Assembly: GCF_013359735.1 (NCBI RefSeq)
Contig: NZ_JABFMX010000007.1
Span: 111,981 to 175,980, forward strand
DNA: 64,000 bases
Source: Arthrobacter sp. C9C5
GTDB lineage: Bacteria > Actinomycetota > Actinomycetes > Actinomycetales > Micrococcaceae
Direction of reading: 5' to 3'
Shown here piece by piece: positions 47,042-56,364 of this stretch (the stretch's first letter is position 1; each line of letters starts with the position of its first letter). The position numbers were made by a program, and so were the translations under genes. The notes under the pieces are model-generated. The model ran no database searches and was not told the DNA's origin. It was given only the letters and a program-made list of their open reading frames with translations.

Positions 47042-48217
47042 TCAGTCCTGCGCGGCGTCTTCCATCGGGAAGGCCACGGCCTCACCCACCACCCGCAGGC
47101 ACAGTTCGGTGCCGGGCCGGGCGATCGACGCGTTCCAGTGCCGGATGGTGATGATCTCGCCGCCGCCGGGGTAGCGGTGGTCGGCAACGGCGCCCTCGGC
47201 CAGGACCGGAGGAACGGCCAGCTTGAGCCGTACCGTGGTCTCCGGACCGAAGTAGTCCGTGTCCACCACGGTGCCGCGGATGGGGCCATCCTCCGCGATC
47301 CGGATCTGCTCGGGCCGGAGCATGAGCTGCACCCGTCCCTGCGCCGGCGGCCGACGGACCGGAATGCCGCCCAGCGAGCAGGTGGCCAGCGAGCCCTCCA
47401 TCCAGGCGTCGAGGATCACGGCGTCGCCCAGGAACTCCGCGGTGGCCCGGTCCGCCGGGCGCGTGTAGACCACGAACGGGTTGCCGATCTGGGCGAGCTT
47501 GCCGCCGCGCATCACGGCGACCTGGTCCGCGAAGGAGAGCGCCTCGGCCTGGTCGTGGGTGACCAGGATGGTGGTCACACCGGCGTCGTGGAGCACCTTG
47601 CCGACGGCGCGGCGGGTGGCGACGCGCAGCCCGGCGTCGAGCGCGGAAAACGGTTCGTCCAGCAACATGAGCTCGGGCTCGCGGGCCAGGGCGCGGGCCA
47701 GCGCGACGCGCTGCTGCTGGCCGCCGGAGAGCTGGTGGGGCCGCCGCCTGGCCATAGCCGGATCCAGCGAGACCATCTCGAGCAGCTCCGCGACGCGGGC
47801 CTTGACTCCGCGGTGGCCGCCGGAGAGCTTGCCGGCGTCCAACCCGAAGGAGATGTTCTGGCCGACGGTCAGGTGCGGGAAGAGGGCGCCGTCCTGGGCC
47901 ACATAGCCGACGTGCCGCTTGTGCGCGGGTACCCAGACGCCGTCGCCGGCCACCTTGCGGCCATCGAGGGAGATGCTGCCGGTGTCGGGGTGCTCGAAGC
48001 CGGCGATCAAGCGCAGCAAGGTGGTCTTGCCTGAGCCGGAGGGGCCCACGATCGCCGTCGTTCCGCCCTTCGCGACGGAGAGGTTGACGCCTTTGAGGAC
48101 GGCTTGGGACCCGAAGTTCTTGGTGACGGCTTCGACTTCCAGGTGGCTGTTGGTGCTGGGCGCCACGGAGGGTGCGATCCGGGGTTCCGGAAGCCGGGAG
48201 GGGTTTTGTTCGGTCAC
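47042..48217 (-). CDS. fbpC: ABC transporter ATP-binding protein, ferric iron type
   Basis: A 391-residue ATPase: Walker A GPSGSGKTT, Q-loop YVAQDGALFPHLTVGQNI, signature LSGGQQQRVALARAL, Walker B LMLLDEPFSAL, H-loop VTHDQAEAL, and a C-terminal TOBE domain (VQLMLRPEQIRIA). It energises the permease below. It starts with GTG in a GTGA overlap with the stop of the permease gene, showing translational coupling. Thiamine or putrescine systems have similar ATPases, but the adjacent binding protein and iron box indicate iron. Confidence 0.93.
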   Translation of the reverse strand: MTEQNPSRLPEPRIAPSVAPSTNSHLEVEAVTKNFGSQAVLKGVNLSVAKGGTTAIVGPSGSGKTTLLRLIAGFEHPDTGSISLDGRKVAGDGVWVPAHKRHVGYVAQDGALFPHLTVGQNISFGLDAGKLSGGHRGVKARVAELLEMVSLDPAMARRRPHQLSGGQQQRVALARALAREPELMLLDEPFSALDAGLRVATRRAVGKVLHDAGVTTILVTHDQAEALSFADQVAVMRGGKLAQIGNPFVVYTRPADRATAEFLGDAVILDAWMEGSLATCSLGGIPVRRPPAQGRVQLMLRPEQIRIAEDGPIRGTVVDTDYFGPETTVRLKLAVPPVLAEGAVADHRYPGGGEIITIRHWNASIARPGTELCLRVVGEAVAFPMEDAAQD

Positions 48218-49806
48218 TGTCCCGCTGCTTTCTTGGACTGCTGGAAGAGAAGGTAGGTCATCGGCGCCGAGATCAGGATCATCAGCAGGGCATAGGGGGC
48301 GGCCCCGGCGTAATCGATTTCGCTGCTCTTGCTCCAGAACTCGGTGGCCAGGGTGCGCGTTCCGTTGGGGGAGAGCAGCAGGGTGGCCGTCAGTTCATTC
48401 ACGATCCCGAGGAACACCAGGGCAGCGCCGCCGGCCGCGGCCGGCGCCGTGAGCCGCAGGGTAACCCGAAGGAACGCCAGCAGCGGAGGCTTGCCGAGGG
48501 CCTGGGCGGCTTCGTCGAGCTCCTTGGGGGCCTGCGAGAGCCCGGAGCGGATGTTCACCAGCGCCCGGGGCACGAACAGCAGGACGTAGGCGGAGATCAG
48601 CAGGGCCGTGGTCTGGTAGAGGTCCGGTGCCATCCGGATGCTCACGGTGACGAAGGCCAGGCCGACGACGATCCCGGGCATGGAGCTGGTGACGTAGTTG
48701 GAGAGCTCCAGGGCCTTGCTGAACCAGCCGGGATGCCGCACGGCAAGGTACGCCATCGGGAACGCGACCACGGTGGTGGCGAGGGCGCCGGCCAGGCCGT
48801 AGCCGAGGGTCTGCAGCAGCGCCGGCAGGAACTCCTCGGCGGCCCAGATGTCCGGTCCGCCGGCGAAGATCCAGCGCAGCACGAACGTCAGCGGAAGCCC
48901 GAAGGCGAGCGCGGTCAGGGCCAGCAGGGACAGCTGCGCGGGCAGCTGGTAGGCGTGCAGCGGCAGGCGCAGCGCGCGGGCCTGGGCGCCGGAGCCCACC
49001 CGGGCGTAGCGGGCGGTGCCGCGGCTGCGGACCTCCACGAGGAGCAGGATCAGGCAGAGGAACACCAGCACGCTGGCCAACATGTTCCCGGCCGTCCCGT
49101 TGAAGGTCGACTGGTACTGGACCATGATCGCGGTGGTGAACGTATCGAAACGGATCATCGCGAAGGCGCCGTACTCGGCCAGCAGGTGCAGCGAGACCAG
49201 CAGCGCACCGCCGGTGATCGCGATCCGCAGCTGGGGCAGCACTACGCGGAAGAACGCGCGCCACGCCCCAAGGCCCAGGGAGGCGGCGGACTGCTCGATG
49301 GCGGGGTCCAGGCGGCTGAGCGTCGCCGCGGCGGGAATGTAGACCAGCGGGAAGTACGACAGGGTGGCGATCAGCACGCCCGACCAGAGCCCGCCCATCG
49401 AGGGCACGGCGGAGACCCAGGCGTAACTGTTGACGAAGGCCGGCACAGCCAGCGGCGCGGCGAGCAGCACGGCCCACCACTTATGGCCCCTGAGGTTGGT
49501 GCGTTCCACCAGCCAGGCGCCGCCCACGCCCAGGACCACGCACAGCGGCACCGTGATCAGCATCAGCAGCACGGTGTTGAGCAGGAGCTCGCCTACCCGG
49601 GCGCGGAAGATCAGGCCGACGGCGGTGTCCCAGCCGGTGGCGACCGTCATGACCGCCACATAGCCTAGCGGGATCAGCGAAAACAGGGCGATCAGGACCG
49701 CCAGGATGGCCACCACGGAGACGCCGAAAGGCGGGCGGGGGCGCTTGCCCCTGCCCGCCGTCGTCGTGCTTCCGGTGGTTCCGGGAGCCGCCAGCGTTTT
49801 TGTCAC
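48214..49806 (-). CDS. fbpB: ABC transporter permease, ferric iron type (fused two-domain)
   Basis: A 530-residue membrane protein with about 12 helices and two internally homologous halves, each with an EAA loop (EQSAASLGLGAWRAFFRVVLPQLR; KELDEAAQALGKPPLLAFLRVTLRL). This is the normal FbpB/SfuB form in which both permease domains are one polypeptide. It lies three bases after the binding-protein stop codon and overlaps the ATPase gene by four bases. Confidence 0.94.
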   Translation of the reverse strand: MTKTLAAPGTTGSTTTAGRGKRPRPPFGVSVVAILAVLIALFSLIPLGYVAVMTVATGWDTAVGLIFRARVGELLLNTVLLMLITVPLCVVLGVGGAWLVERTNLRGHKWWAVLLAAPLAVPAFVNSYAWVSAVPSMGGLWSGVLIATLSYFPLVYIPAAATLSRLDPAIEQSAASLGLGAWRAFFRVVLPQLRIAITGGALLVSLHLLAEYGAFAMIRFDTFTTAIMVQYQSTFNGTAGNMLASVLVFLCLILLLVEVRSRGTARYARVGSGAQARALRLPLHAYQLPAQLSLLALTALAFGLPLTFVLRWIFAGGPDIWAAEEFLPALLQTLGYGLAGALATTVVAFPMAYLAVRHPGWFSKALELSNYVTSSMPGIVVGLAFVTVSIRMAPDLYQTTALLISAYVLLFVPRALVNIRSGLSQAPKELDEAAQALGKPPLLAFLRVTLRLTAPAAAGGAALVFLGIVNELTATLLLSPNGTRTLATEFWSKSSEIDYAGAAPYALLMILISAPMTYLLFQQSKKAAGQ

Positions 49807-49809
49807 TGC

Positions 49810-50862
49810 TTAGAGCAGACCCGCCTTGGTCATCAGGTCGGTGACCTTGGCGGAGTTCAGCTTGGCCGGGTCCACCTTGGGTGCCTGCAGTTCCTTGAGC
49901 GGAACCAGCTTCTCGTTGGACGGGACGTCCGAGCCGACGGCGTACTCGAAGGACGTGCCCTTCTGCAGCACTTCCTGGCCCTTCTTGCCGGTGATGAACT
50001 TCAGGAAGGCCTGGGCGGCCGCCGCGTTCTTCGAGGACTTGAGCACGCCGCCGCCGGAGACGGACACGAAGGCGCCGGGGTCCTGGTTCTTGAAGTAGTA
50101 CGGCGTGACGTTCTTGGAGTTCTCGCCGGTCTTGGCCTGGTCGCCGTAGTAGTAGTAGTGGTAAATCAGGGCGGCGTCCACCTCGCCGGCGTTGACGGCC
50201 TTCATGGCCGTGCTGTTGCCCTTGTACGCCTTGTAGTTCTCCTTCATGCCCTTGAGCCATTCCTCCGTGGCGGCCTGGCCCTTGAGTTCCAGCAGGGCGG
50301 AGACGATCGCCTGGAAGTCGGCGCCGGACGGCGACGCCGCCCACTTGCCCTTCCACTCGGGCTTGGCCAGGTCCAGCATGGACTTGGGCAGCTTGTCCTG
50401 GCCCAGCTTGGCCTTGTCATAGACCAGCACGGTGGAGCGGGCTGCGATGCCGGTCCACTTGTTCGTCGAGGGCCGGAACTCGGCCGGAACCTGGTCGACG
50501 GTGGCCTTGTCCACGTCCGCGAACAGTCCGGCGTTTTCCACCTGGGCCATGGCGGGGGAGTTCTCGGTGAGGAACACATCGGCGCGGGAGGCCGCGCCTT
50601 CCTGGATGATCTGGTTGGACATCTCGGTGTCGTCGCCCTGGCGCAGGGTGACCTTGATGCCGGTTTCCGCGGTGAAGGCGTCAACCCATTCCTTGGTCAG
50701 GGATTCGTGCTGGGCGTTGTAGACCGTAATCTCGCCGGCCGGCTTGCCGTCGGCTCCGGTGGTGCTGCCGGAGGTCGAGGCGCCGGAGCCACAGGCTGCC
50801 AGGCTGAGCGCGGCGGTGGCGGCGAGGGCGATGCCTGCCAGCGCATTGTTGCGGATCTTCAT
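49810..50862 (-). CDS. fbpA: Iron(III) ABC transporter substrate-binding lipoprotein
   Basis: A 350-residue periplasmic-type binding protein with lipobox LSLAACGSG (Cys24). The ferric-binding family is shown by ITVYNAQHESLTKEWVDAF, GIKVTLRQGDDTEMSNQI, SRADVFLTENSPAMAQVE and, near residue 237, YHYYYYGDQ, where adjacent tyrosines coordinate Fe3+ in FbpA. It heads the three-gene operon, and a DtxR-type box lies 83 bases upstream of its start codon, so expression should rise under iron starvation. Confidence 0.94.
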   Translation of the reverse strand: MKIRNNALAGIALAATAALSLAACGSGASTSGSTTGADGKPAGEITVYNAQHESLTKEWVDAFTAETGIKVTLRQGDDTEMSNQIIQEGAASRADVFLTENSPAMAQVENAGLFADVDKATVDQVPAEFRPSTNKWTGIAARSTVLVYDKAKLGQDKLPKSMLDLAKPEWKGKWAASPSGADFQAIVSALLELKGQAATEEWLKGMKENYKAYKGNSTAMKAVNAGEVDAALIYHYYYYGDQAKTGENSKNVTPYYFKNQDPGAFVSVSGGGVLKSSKNAAAAQAFLKFITGKKGQEVLQKGTSFEYAVGSDVPSNEKLVPLKELQAPKVDPAKLNSAKVTDLMTKAGLL

Positions 50863-50944
50863 GAGGCTACTTTCTGCAAGGAAAAGGTCGTAGGTGCCTA
50901 ACCTCCGTGAGCGGGAAGTTAGGGCATGCTCACTACGAAAAACT

Positions 50945-50963
50945 GTAGGTTAGCCAAACCTAA
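50945..50963 (-). promoter_or_regulatory. DtxR/IdeR iron box of the fbp operon
   Basis: The sequence GTAGGTTAGCCAAACCTAA matches the DtxR/IdeR consensus TTAGGTTAGSCTAACCTAA at 17 of 19 positions. A second possible element, CCTAACC (50897) with GTTAGG (50918), lies between it and the start codon. Confidence 0.85.
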
Positions 50964-51026
50964 GCAACCAAGCCGAGAGCGCCTTAAGTGAGGAGGATCA
51001 CACGAATTACGAAACTATTGCGTGAC

Positions 51027-52373
51027 CTAATTACCCGTGGAGGGTTCAGGGGCCGTTGTTGCTCCTTGTGTGGCCGCGGCCTCGTGGGTGGCGTCGGAAG
51101 CTGCGCCGGCTTCTTCGGTGGCGGGCTCGGGGGCCCCGGGCTCCTCGGCGCCGGCCTCCTCGGCGGAGGGCTTCCCGATGGCGGGCAGCTTCCCGGCGAT
51201 CGATGCCGCCGCCTCGAGCACCATCCAGGCCTGCAGCTGCGTGGACAGTTCGACGGCGGACCCCGCCGGGTAGCTCCGGCGTGCCGGCAGCTCGGGACGG
51301 GCCGAGAAGACCAGCCGGGCGCCCTTGCGTGCCAGCGGCTCCTGCGCCGCCACCAGACGGCGGCCCTCCCAGAACGCCTCCGCGGTATCCGTCACCAGCA
51401 GGGCCGCTTCGGCCCGGGTCTCGGCGGACAGCCGTTCGTCGACGGCGGCCAGGGCCAGGTAGCGGATGAGGACGCCGGTGAAGAGGCCGCCGTCGCCGCT
51501 GCCCTCGGACCGGAGCACCGTGCCCTTGCGCCCCAGCAGCGGCGCCTGGACCGTGAGGCTGCGCCCCACCGCGGCGATCAGCGCAGCCGCCCGTTCCAAG
51601 TTCGCCTCGCCGCCCAGCTCCAGCAGCGCACCCAGGACCGGGCCCTGGTTGTAGGTGTAGATGGCGCTTTCAAGCACCAGCTCGCCGCCGGGGGCGATCC
51701 GCAGGCCGTCCCGGTACAGGCCCTGGTCCGGGTCGTAGAGCTTGGCGTCCAGCCAATCGAGCAGGGCCTGCGCCTTGGCCGACTGCCCGGTCCGGGCGTA
51801 GTACAAGGCGACCGGAGCCGTTGCCGGGGTGTTCTTGAAGTCGCGCTTCTTGCTCCAGAACGTGCCCCCGCCCAGGTCGTCGGTCGAGGCCGAGTCGAAC
51901 TGGAGGGTGAGGCTCTTGAGGACCTTGGCGTTGCGGCGCCGGCCGGAGGTCTTGCGGGTGTCTTCGGCGAGCTTCTCCAGCCGCAGGGTGGCAAGGGCCA
52001 GCCAGGCCATGTCGTCGTAGTAGCTGTTGACGACGGTCAGGAAATTGCGCAGCCGGATGCCGGTGACCAGCCGGGAAGCAAGCTTGCCGGCGCTGGGCAG
52101 GTTGTCGCCGTCGAACTTGGCCGGTGTGTGGCCCTCGACGCCGAGTTCGCGGCGGCCGGTGTCCACGAGGCAGTCCACATAGTGTGCCTGCCACCAGTAG
52201 TGCCACGGCCGGACCAGGTTCCTGAGCCGGCCGGAGGGGCGGGTAATCGCGGCGATGTGGGTGCCGGGCAGGAAGAAGAGGCGCTGCCCGAACAGCCGGG
52301 TTACCGAACGTGCGGCCTCATCGGCACGGAAAGACCAGTTCGGGGCGGGGGAGCGGGCAGGTGGTGCGGTCAT
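51027..52373 (-). CDS. Glycoside hydrolase family 76-like protein (alpha-1,6-mannanase type)
   Basis: A 448-residue protein with an (alpha/alpha)6-barrel GH76 pattern: WHYWWQAHYVDCLVDTG, NSYYDDMAWLALATLRLEKL (adjacent Asp pair, the catalytic residues of GH76), GGGTFWSKK, FKNTPATAPVALYYARTG and YTYNQGPVLGALLELGG. The Asp pair suggests retained catalysis. No signal peptide is seen, so an intracellular role or non-classical export is possible. The last 70 residues are acidic and low complexity. Likely substrates are alpha-1,6-linked mannans or the mannosyl backbones of actinobacterial envelope glycans. Confidence 0.85.
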   Translation of the reverse strand: MTAPPARSPAPNWSFRADEAARSVTRLFGQRLFFLPGTHIAAITRPSGRLRNLVRPWHYWWQAHYVDCLVDTGRRELGVEGHTPAKFDGDNLPSAGKLASRLVTGIRLRNFLTVVNSYYDDMAWLALATLRLEKLAEDTRKTSGRRRNAKVLKSLTLQFDSASTDDLGGGTFWSKKRDFKNTPATAPVALYYARTGQSAKAQALLDWLDAKLYDPDQGLYRDGLRIAPGGELVLESAIYTYNQGPVLGALLELGGEANLERAAALIAAVGRSLTVQAPLLGRKGTVLRSEGSGDGGLFTGVLIRYLALAAVDERLSAETRAEAALLVTDTAEAFWEGRRLVAAQEPLARKGARLVFSARPELPARRSYPAGSAVELSTQLQAWMVLEAAASIAGKLPAIGKPSAEEAGAEEPGAPEPATEEAGAASDATHEAAATQGATTAPEPSTGN

Positions 52374-52444
52374 GGACCAAGCCTAGTGGCGACGTCGGCT
52401 CCGGCGCGGAATGGCGGGGTCGAGGTGCGCAATGTTTGCATTCC

Positions 52445-52462
52445 AGTTAACCTGTACTAACT
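52445..52462. promoter_or_regulatory. Inverted repeat in the GH76/SDR divergent promoter
   Basis: AGTTA-N8-TAACT forms a small palindrome (AGTTAACCTGTACTAACT) about 70 bases upstream of the SDR start. It could be an operator or part of the promoter. Confidence 0.4.
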
Positions 52463-52532
52463 AATGTTCCCTGGTGCCGGTGGGCTGCGCACAGCTCACG
52501 GCCGGGTTGCGGTTCCACATCAAGGAGGATGT

Positions 52533-53360
52533 ATGGACGTCTTGGGTACTGTCGCACTGATCACGGGTGGCGCTTCCGGGCTGGGGGCCGCGACGGCCCG
52601 GCGGCTGTTCGCTGCCGGCGCGTCCGTGGTGCTGGTGGACCTGCCGGCCTCGGCCGGGGACGCTTTGGCCGCCGAGCTCAACGCGTCCGCCGGCGGCGGC
52701 GCGCCGGCGGACAGCGGCACGCCGGAACCGGCGAACCGTGCCATCTTCGTCCCCGCGGACGTCACCAGCGAGGAGCAGGTGCAGGCCGCCGTCGACGCCG
52801 CCGTCGCCCTTGGGCCGCTGCGGATCGTGGTGAACTGCGCCGGCATCGCCACCCCGGGCAAGGTGCTGGGCCGGGACGGTGTGCTGCCGCTGGAGACCTT
52901 CAGCCGGGTCATCCAGATCAACCTCGTCGGCACCTTCAACGTCATCCGCCTGGCCGCCGCGGCGATGGCCGTCACCGAGCCGGTTGCCACCGAGCTGGGC
53001 GGCGAGGAGCGCGGCGTCATCATCAATACCGCCTCCGTCGCTGCGTTCGACGGCCAGATCGGGCAGCCCGCCTACTCGGCTTCCAAGGGCGCCGTCGCTG
53101 CCATGACGCTGCCGATCGCCCGCGAACTGGCGCGCTCGCTGATCCGCGTCGTCACGATCGCGCCCGGGATCTTCGAGACCCCCATGATGGCCGGGCTGCC
53201 GCAGGAGGCGCAGGACTCGCTTGGCCGGCAGGTGCCGCACCCGTCGCGGCTGGGCCGGCCCGCCGAGTACGCGAACCTCGCCGCGCATATCGTGGACAAC
53301 GCCATGCTCAACGGCGAGACCATCCGGCTCGACGGCGCCATCCGGATGGGACCGAAGTGA
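52533..53360 (+). CDS. SDR-family 3-hydroxyacyl-CoA dehydrogenase type
   Basis: A 275-residue short-chain dehydrogenase. The cofactor motif is [24 protein letters not shown] follows, and the catalytic residues are Ser in [10 protein letters not shown] and Tyr-Lys in [18 protein letters not shown] after the first fold suggests NAD preference (Asp). The best match is the HSD17B10-like branch that oxidises 3-hydroxy-2-methylbutyryl-CoA and other 3-hydroxyacyl-CoAs. AAGGAGG precedes the ATG. It overlaps the acyl-CoA dehydrogenase gene by GTGA. Confidence 0.92.
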   Translation: MDVLGTVALITGGASGLGAATARRLFAAGASVVLVDLPASAGDALAAELNASAGGGAPADSGTPEPANRAIFVPADVTSEEQVQAAVDAAVALGPLRIVVNCAGIATPGKVLGRDGVLPLETFSRVIQINLVGTFNVIRLAAAAMAVTEPVATELGGEERGVIINTASVAAFDGQIGQPAYSASKGAVAAMTLPIARELARSLIRVVTIAPGIFETPMMAGLPQEAQDSLGRQVPHPSRLGRPAEYANLAAHIVDNAMLNGETIRLDGAIRMGPK

Positions 53361-54574
53361 CGCTCGCCGTGGACACTCCTGCCCCCGCCGACCCGGCGCT
53401 CTCCGGACTGCCGTCCGCCGATTTCTTTGACTTTGAGTCGATGCTGAGCGCTGTCGAACAGGCGAAACTGGCCGAGCTCCGGGAGTTCCTGGCCCGCGAG
53501 GTGGCGCCGTTCGCCACCCAGTGGTGGAACGACGCCGAGTTCCCGGCGCATATCCTGCCCAAGCTGGCGGCGCTGGAGCTCAGCGCACCGGCCCAGCGCG
53601 GCTACAGCAACCTGTTCGCCGGTCTTGTCATCGCCGAGATGACCCGGGTGGACACCTCGCTGGCGACCTTCTTCCTGGTCCACCATGACCTGTTCGTGGA
53701 ATCGCTCTACGGCTTTGGTTCCGAGGAGCAGCAGGCCCGGCTGCTGAAGGACGCGGCCGATCTGCGCACCACCGGGGCCTTCGCACTGACCGAGCCGGAC
53801 CACGGCTCCGACGTGGCCGGCGGGATGGAGACCACCGCGCGGCGCGTGTCCGGCGGGGACGCCGGCGACCACTGGGTGCTCAACGGTGCCAAGCGCTGGA
53901 TCGGCAACGGGACGTTCTGCGACTACATGCTGGTATGGGCGCGTGACGAGGCCGACGGCGGCATCCGCGGCTTTATTGTCGACGCCACGCTGCCCGGCGT
54001 GCGCCGGAGCAGGATCGAAAACAAGATCGCGCTGCGGACCGTGCAGAACGCCGACATCGTGTTCACCGACGTGCGGGTGGCCGAGGCAGACCGGTTCGCC
54101 GGGATCAACAGTTTCGAGGACACCAACGAGTTGCTGCGGGGTTCGCGGATCATGGTCGCCTGGCAGGGCGTGGGGCAACAGCTTGCCGCGTTCGACGTCG
54201 CCCGGCAGTACGCCGTCGAACGCCGCCAGTTCGGGCGGCCGCTGGCCAAGTTCCAGCTGGTCCAGCAGCAGCTGGTGACAATGCTCGGCAACGCGGTGGC
54301 GAGCATGGGCATGATGGTCCGGATTGCCCAGCTGCAGGATGCGGGCGCGGCCGACATGCCCCAGGTGGCGCTGGCGAAGTCCTATGTGAGCGCCCGGATG
54401 CGGGAAACCGTGGCGATGGGCCGGTCCCTGCTGGGCGGCAACGGGATCGTCACCGACTACCGGATGGCGAAGATCTTCGCCGATGCCGAGGCGATCTATA
54501 CCTATGAGGGCTCGTACGAGATCAACACCCTGATCGTGGGCCGCGCCGTGACCGGGGTGTCCGCGATCGTCTAG
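53357..54574 (+). CDS. Acyl-CoA dehydrogenase family protein (glutaryl-CoA type)
   Basis: A 405-residue flavoprotein starting with GTG in a GTGA overlap with the SDR stop. [24 protein letters not shown] and [24 protein letters not shown] are the FAD-domain motifs. The catalytic Glu lies in [16 protein letters not shown], which resembles glutaryl-CoA dehydrogenase. Together with the SDR it could oxidise a branched or dicarboxylic acyl-CoA; the exact substrate is not deducible. Confidence 0.9.
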   Translation: MTLAVDTPAPADPALSGLPSADFFDFESMLSAVEQAKLAELREFLAREVAPFATQWWNDAEFPAHILPKLAALELSAPAQRGYSNLFAGLVIAEMTRVDTSLATFFLVHHDLFVESLYGFGSEEQQARLLKDAADLRTTGAFALTEPDHGSDVAGGMETTARRVSGGDAGDHWVLNGAKRWIGNGTFCDYMLVWARDEADGGIRGFIVDATLPGVRRSRIENKIALRTVQNADIVFTDVRVAEADRFAGINSFEDTNELLRGSRIMVAWQGVGQQLAAFDVARQYAVERRQFGRPLAKFQLVQQQLVTMLGNAVASMGMMVRIAQLQDAGAADMPQVALAKSYVSARMRETVAMGRSLLGGNGIVTDYRMAKIFADAEAIYTYEGSYEINTLIVGRAVTGVSAIV

Positions 54575-54593
54575 CCGCCCGGCCCCGCCGCCC

Positions 54594-54691
54594 AGCGCGA
54601 ACGGACACTTGAGGCCCTGAATCTACGGATTTTTTGGGCCTCAAGTGTACTTTCGCGCTTTAGGGGGGGCTTGAAGTGGACGTTCGCGCTT
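54594..54691. repeat. Dispersed inverted repeat, copy D, with an extra half-copy
   Basis: Arm AGCGCGAACGGACACTTGAG (from 54594) faces GGGCCTCAAGTGTACTTTCG (from 54636). A third, further drifted arm ending GACGTTCGCGCTT lies at about 54663-54691. It lies between convergent genes, 19 bases after the acyl-CoA dehydrogenase stop codon. Confidence 0.88.
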
Positions 54692-54697
54692 AGGGGA

Positions 54698-55597
54698 TTA
54701 GGCGAAGGGCTGCTTTTCGCCGGCTTCGATCCGGTAGTCCAGGCTGTTGTTCTTCACCGGCATGGGGCAGGTGCCGTACGGGGTGAAGGCGCTGGGATAG
54801 TTGATCGCGCGGTTGAAGTCCAGGATGACCGTTCTGTTTCCCAGGGAATCGACGCGGGGCCGGGCGGTCGAGACTTTGCGCCATTCGTCCGTCGTTATCC
54901 CATTGGTCTCGTCGTGGAACGTCACGGTGAGGGCGCCGAGCTTCTCCTCTTCGGCCTGCAGGTGGCACTCGTGCTCCTGGCCGGGGAGCCGGAACACGAG
55001 CTCGCCGACGGAACGGTGCACACCGTCCACCAGCGGGTTGGCGGTTCCGATGGGCACGTCCACCGGCTCGGGATAGGGCGTGAACCGCGCCTCGATGACC
55101 AGGTCCGGCCGGTAATCAAAGGTGGGTACGCCGTCGAACCCCGTGAACACCGGCGATGTCGAATCCCGGGTGCGCAGCGCGTATTTGTTGGCCCGCATCG
55201 CGAGCTCCACCCTGACCTGCCGGCCGTCCGTCCCGCCGAACTGGACCCACAGCAGCGACTCTTCATTCGCAAGCGCCGCGCTGATGGTCCCGTCCACGGG
55301 CTCGCCGGTCTCCACAAGGGTCAGCCCCTCCGCCGCGGCGGCGGTAAGGAACGCCGTCGTGCCGTCCGTGGACCAGAGGCCGGGGACGAGCTCGACGGCG
55401 GCCGGGCTCTCCGGCAGCCACTGGAAGGAGGTCAGGGTGAGCCAGCCGTACTCGCTTGCGAGGGCCGTGTTCCGGCTGTTGCGGAAGCGCTGCCAGCGGG
55501 CGAGTTGCGCATCAGTGGGGGACGGGGCGGCGGTCAAGGGCACCTCTGCGGGTATCAGCCCAACTAGCTCGCAGTTGTTGTCGTTCTGAGGGCTCAA
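54698..55597 (-). CDS. DUF1684 domain protein
   Basis: A 299-residue protein with the DUF1684 pattern: WQRFRNSRNTALASEYGWLTLTSFQWLP, VQFGGTDGRQVRVELAMRANKYA, and the hallmark C-terminal DFNRAINYPSAFTPYGTCP followed by PVKNNSLDYRI. The function is unknown; the conserved Cys and Asn in the hallmark are of interest. It starts 18 bases after a TetR gene on the same strand, so it is probably in that operon and controlled by the regulator. A palindrome (CAACTG-N5-CAGTTG at 55606-55622) spans the end of the TetR gene. Confidence 0.85.
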   Translation of the reverse strand: MSPQNDNNCELVGLIPAEVPLTAAPSPTDAQLARWQRFRNSRNTALASEYGWLTLTSFQWLPESPAAVELVPGLWSTDGTTAFLTAAAAEGLTLVETGEPVDGTISAALANEESLLWVQFGGTDGRQVRVELAMRANKYALRTRDSTSPVFTGFDGVPTFDYRPDLVIEARFTPYPEPVDVPIGTANPLVDGVHRSVGELVFRLPGQEHECHLQAEEEKLGALTVTFHDETNGITTDEWRKVSTARPRVDSLGNRTVILDFNRAINYPSAFTPYGTCPMPVKNNSLDYRIEAGEKQPFA

Positions 55598-55615
55598 GAC
55601 GAGAACAACTGCCTG

Positions 55616-56251
55616 TCAGTTGGGGGTGGGCGGGTTTTTGAGGGCGGCTGCTACCAGTTGCGCGGCCGTGGTGCGGGCGGCGGCGGCAGCGGCGGGGTCG
55701 GCGTCGAGCACCCCGCTGGCCAGGCCGCCGTCGAGGACCAGGGTCAGGCTGCGGGCCAGGCGGTCAGGATCCGGGGCGCCGGCTTTGTCCGCCAGGTCCC
55801 GGATCCAGGCCAGGATGTGCTGCTTGTGGGCAACCGTCCGCTCATGCACCCGGGTGCCGGAGGCCGACTCGGCGGCCGCGTTGATGAAGGCGCAGCCGCG
55901 GTAGCCGTCGCGGCGGCAGGCGGTGGAGAGCGCGTCGAACAGGCCCACCAATTGATCCGCGGGGTCCGGCCCCGCGGCTTCGGCGGCGGAGTGCAGCTGC
56001 CCGGTCCAGACCCCGTCAACCTGTTCCAGGTAGGCCAGGATCAGGTCATCCTTGGCCGGGAAGTACTTGTAGAAGGTGGCCTTCGCGACGCCGGATTCGG
56101 CGATGATCGTGTCGATGCCGGCCGCCCGGAGTCCCTGGGCATAGAAGAGCCGGAAGGCCGTCGCCAGGATCTTGTCCTTGGCCTGCCCTGCCGGTGTCCG
56201 GACAGTCCGCGGCCCGGCGGCGGTTGGTGCGGTGGCTGCTGTCGGCGTCAT
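55616..56251 (-). CDS. TetR/AcrR-family regulator of the DUF1684 gene
   Basis: A 211-residue repressor-type protein. The HTH is ILATAFRLFYAQGLRAAGIDTIIAESGVAKATFYKYFPAKDDLI. The C-terminal domain contains CAFINAAAES, typical of a group of actinobacterial TetR proteins. A 14-bp palindrome stands 14 bases upstream of the ATG, so autoregulation is likely. The DUF1684 gene follows it directly. Confidence 0.9.
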   Translation of the reverse strand: MTPTAATAPTAAGPRTVRTPAGQAKDKILATAFRLFYAQGLRAAGIDTIIAESGVAKATFYKYFPAKDDLILAYLEQVDGVWTGQLHSAAEAAGPDPADQLVGLFDALSTACRRDGYRGCAFINAAAESASGTRVHERTVAHKQHILAWIRDLADKAGAPDPDRLARSLTLVLDGGLASGVLDADPAAAAAARTTAAQLVAAALKNPPTPN

Positions 56252-56264
56252 GACTTCATGGTAC

Positions 56265-56278
56265 ACAGACCAGTCTGT
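56265..56278. promoter_or_regulatory. Operator palindrome of the TetR regulator
   Basis: ACAGACCAGTCTGT is a perfect inverted repeat (ACAGAC-CA-GTCTGT) just upstream of the TetR start codon. Its size and place suit a TetR dimer. Confidence 0.75.
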
Positions 56279-56364
56279 CCGGGTCAGCCGGGGGTGGCTC
56301 CGGGCCCGGGCCGTTATGCCCGCGTCCGGCTCCGGCCCCGGTGCTGATGAACCAGGCGCCGGGG

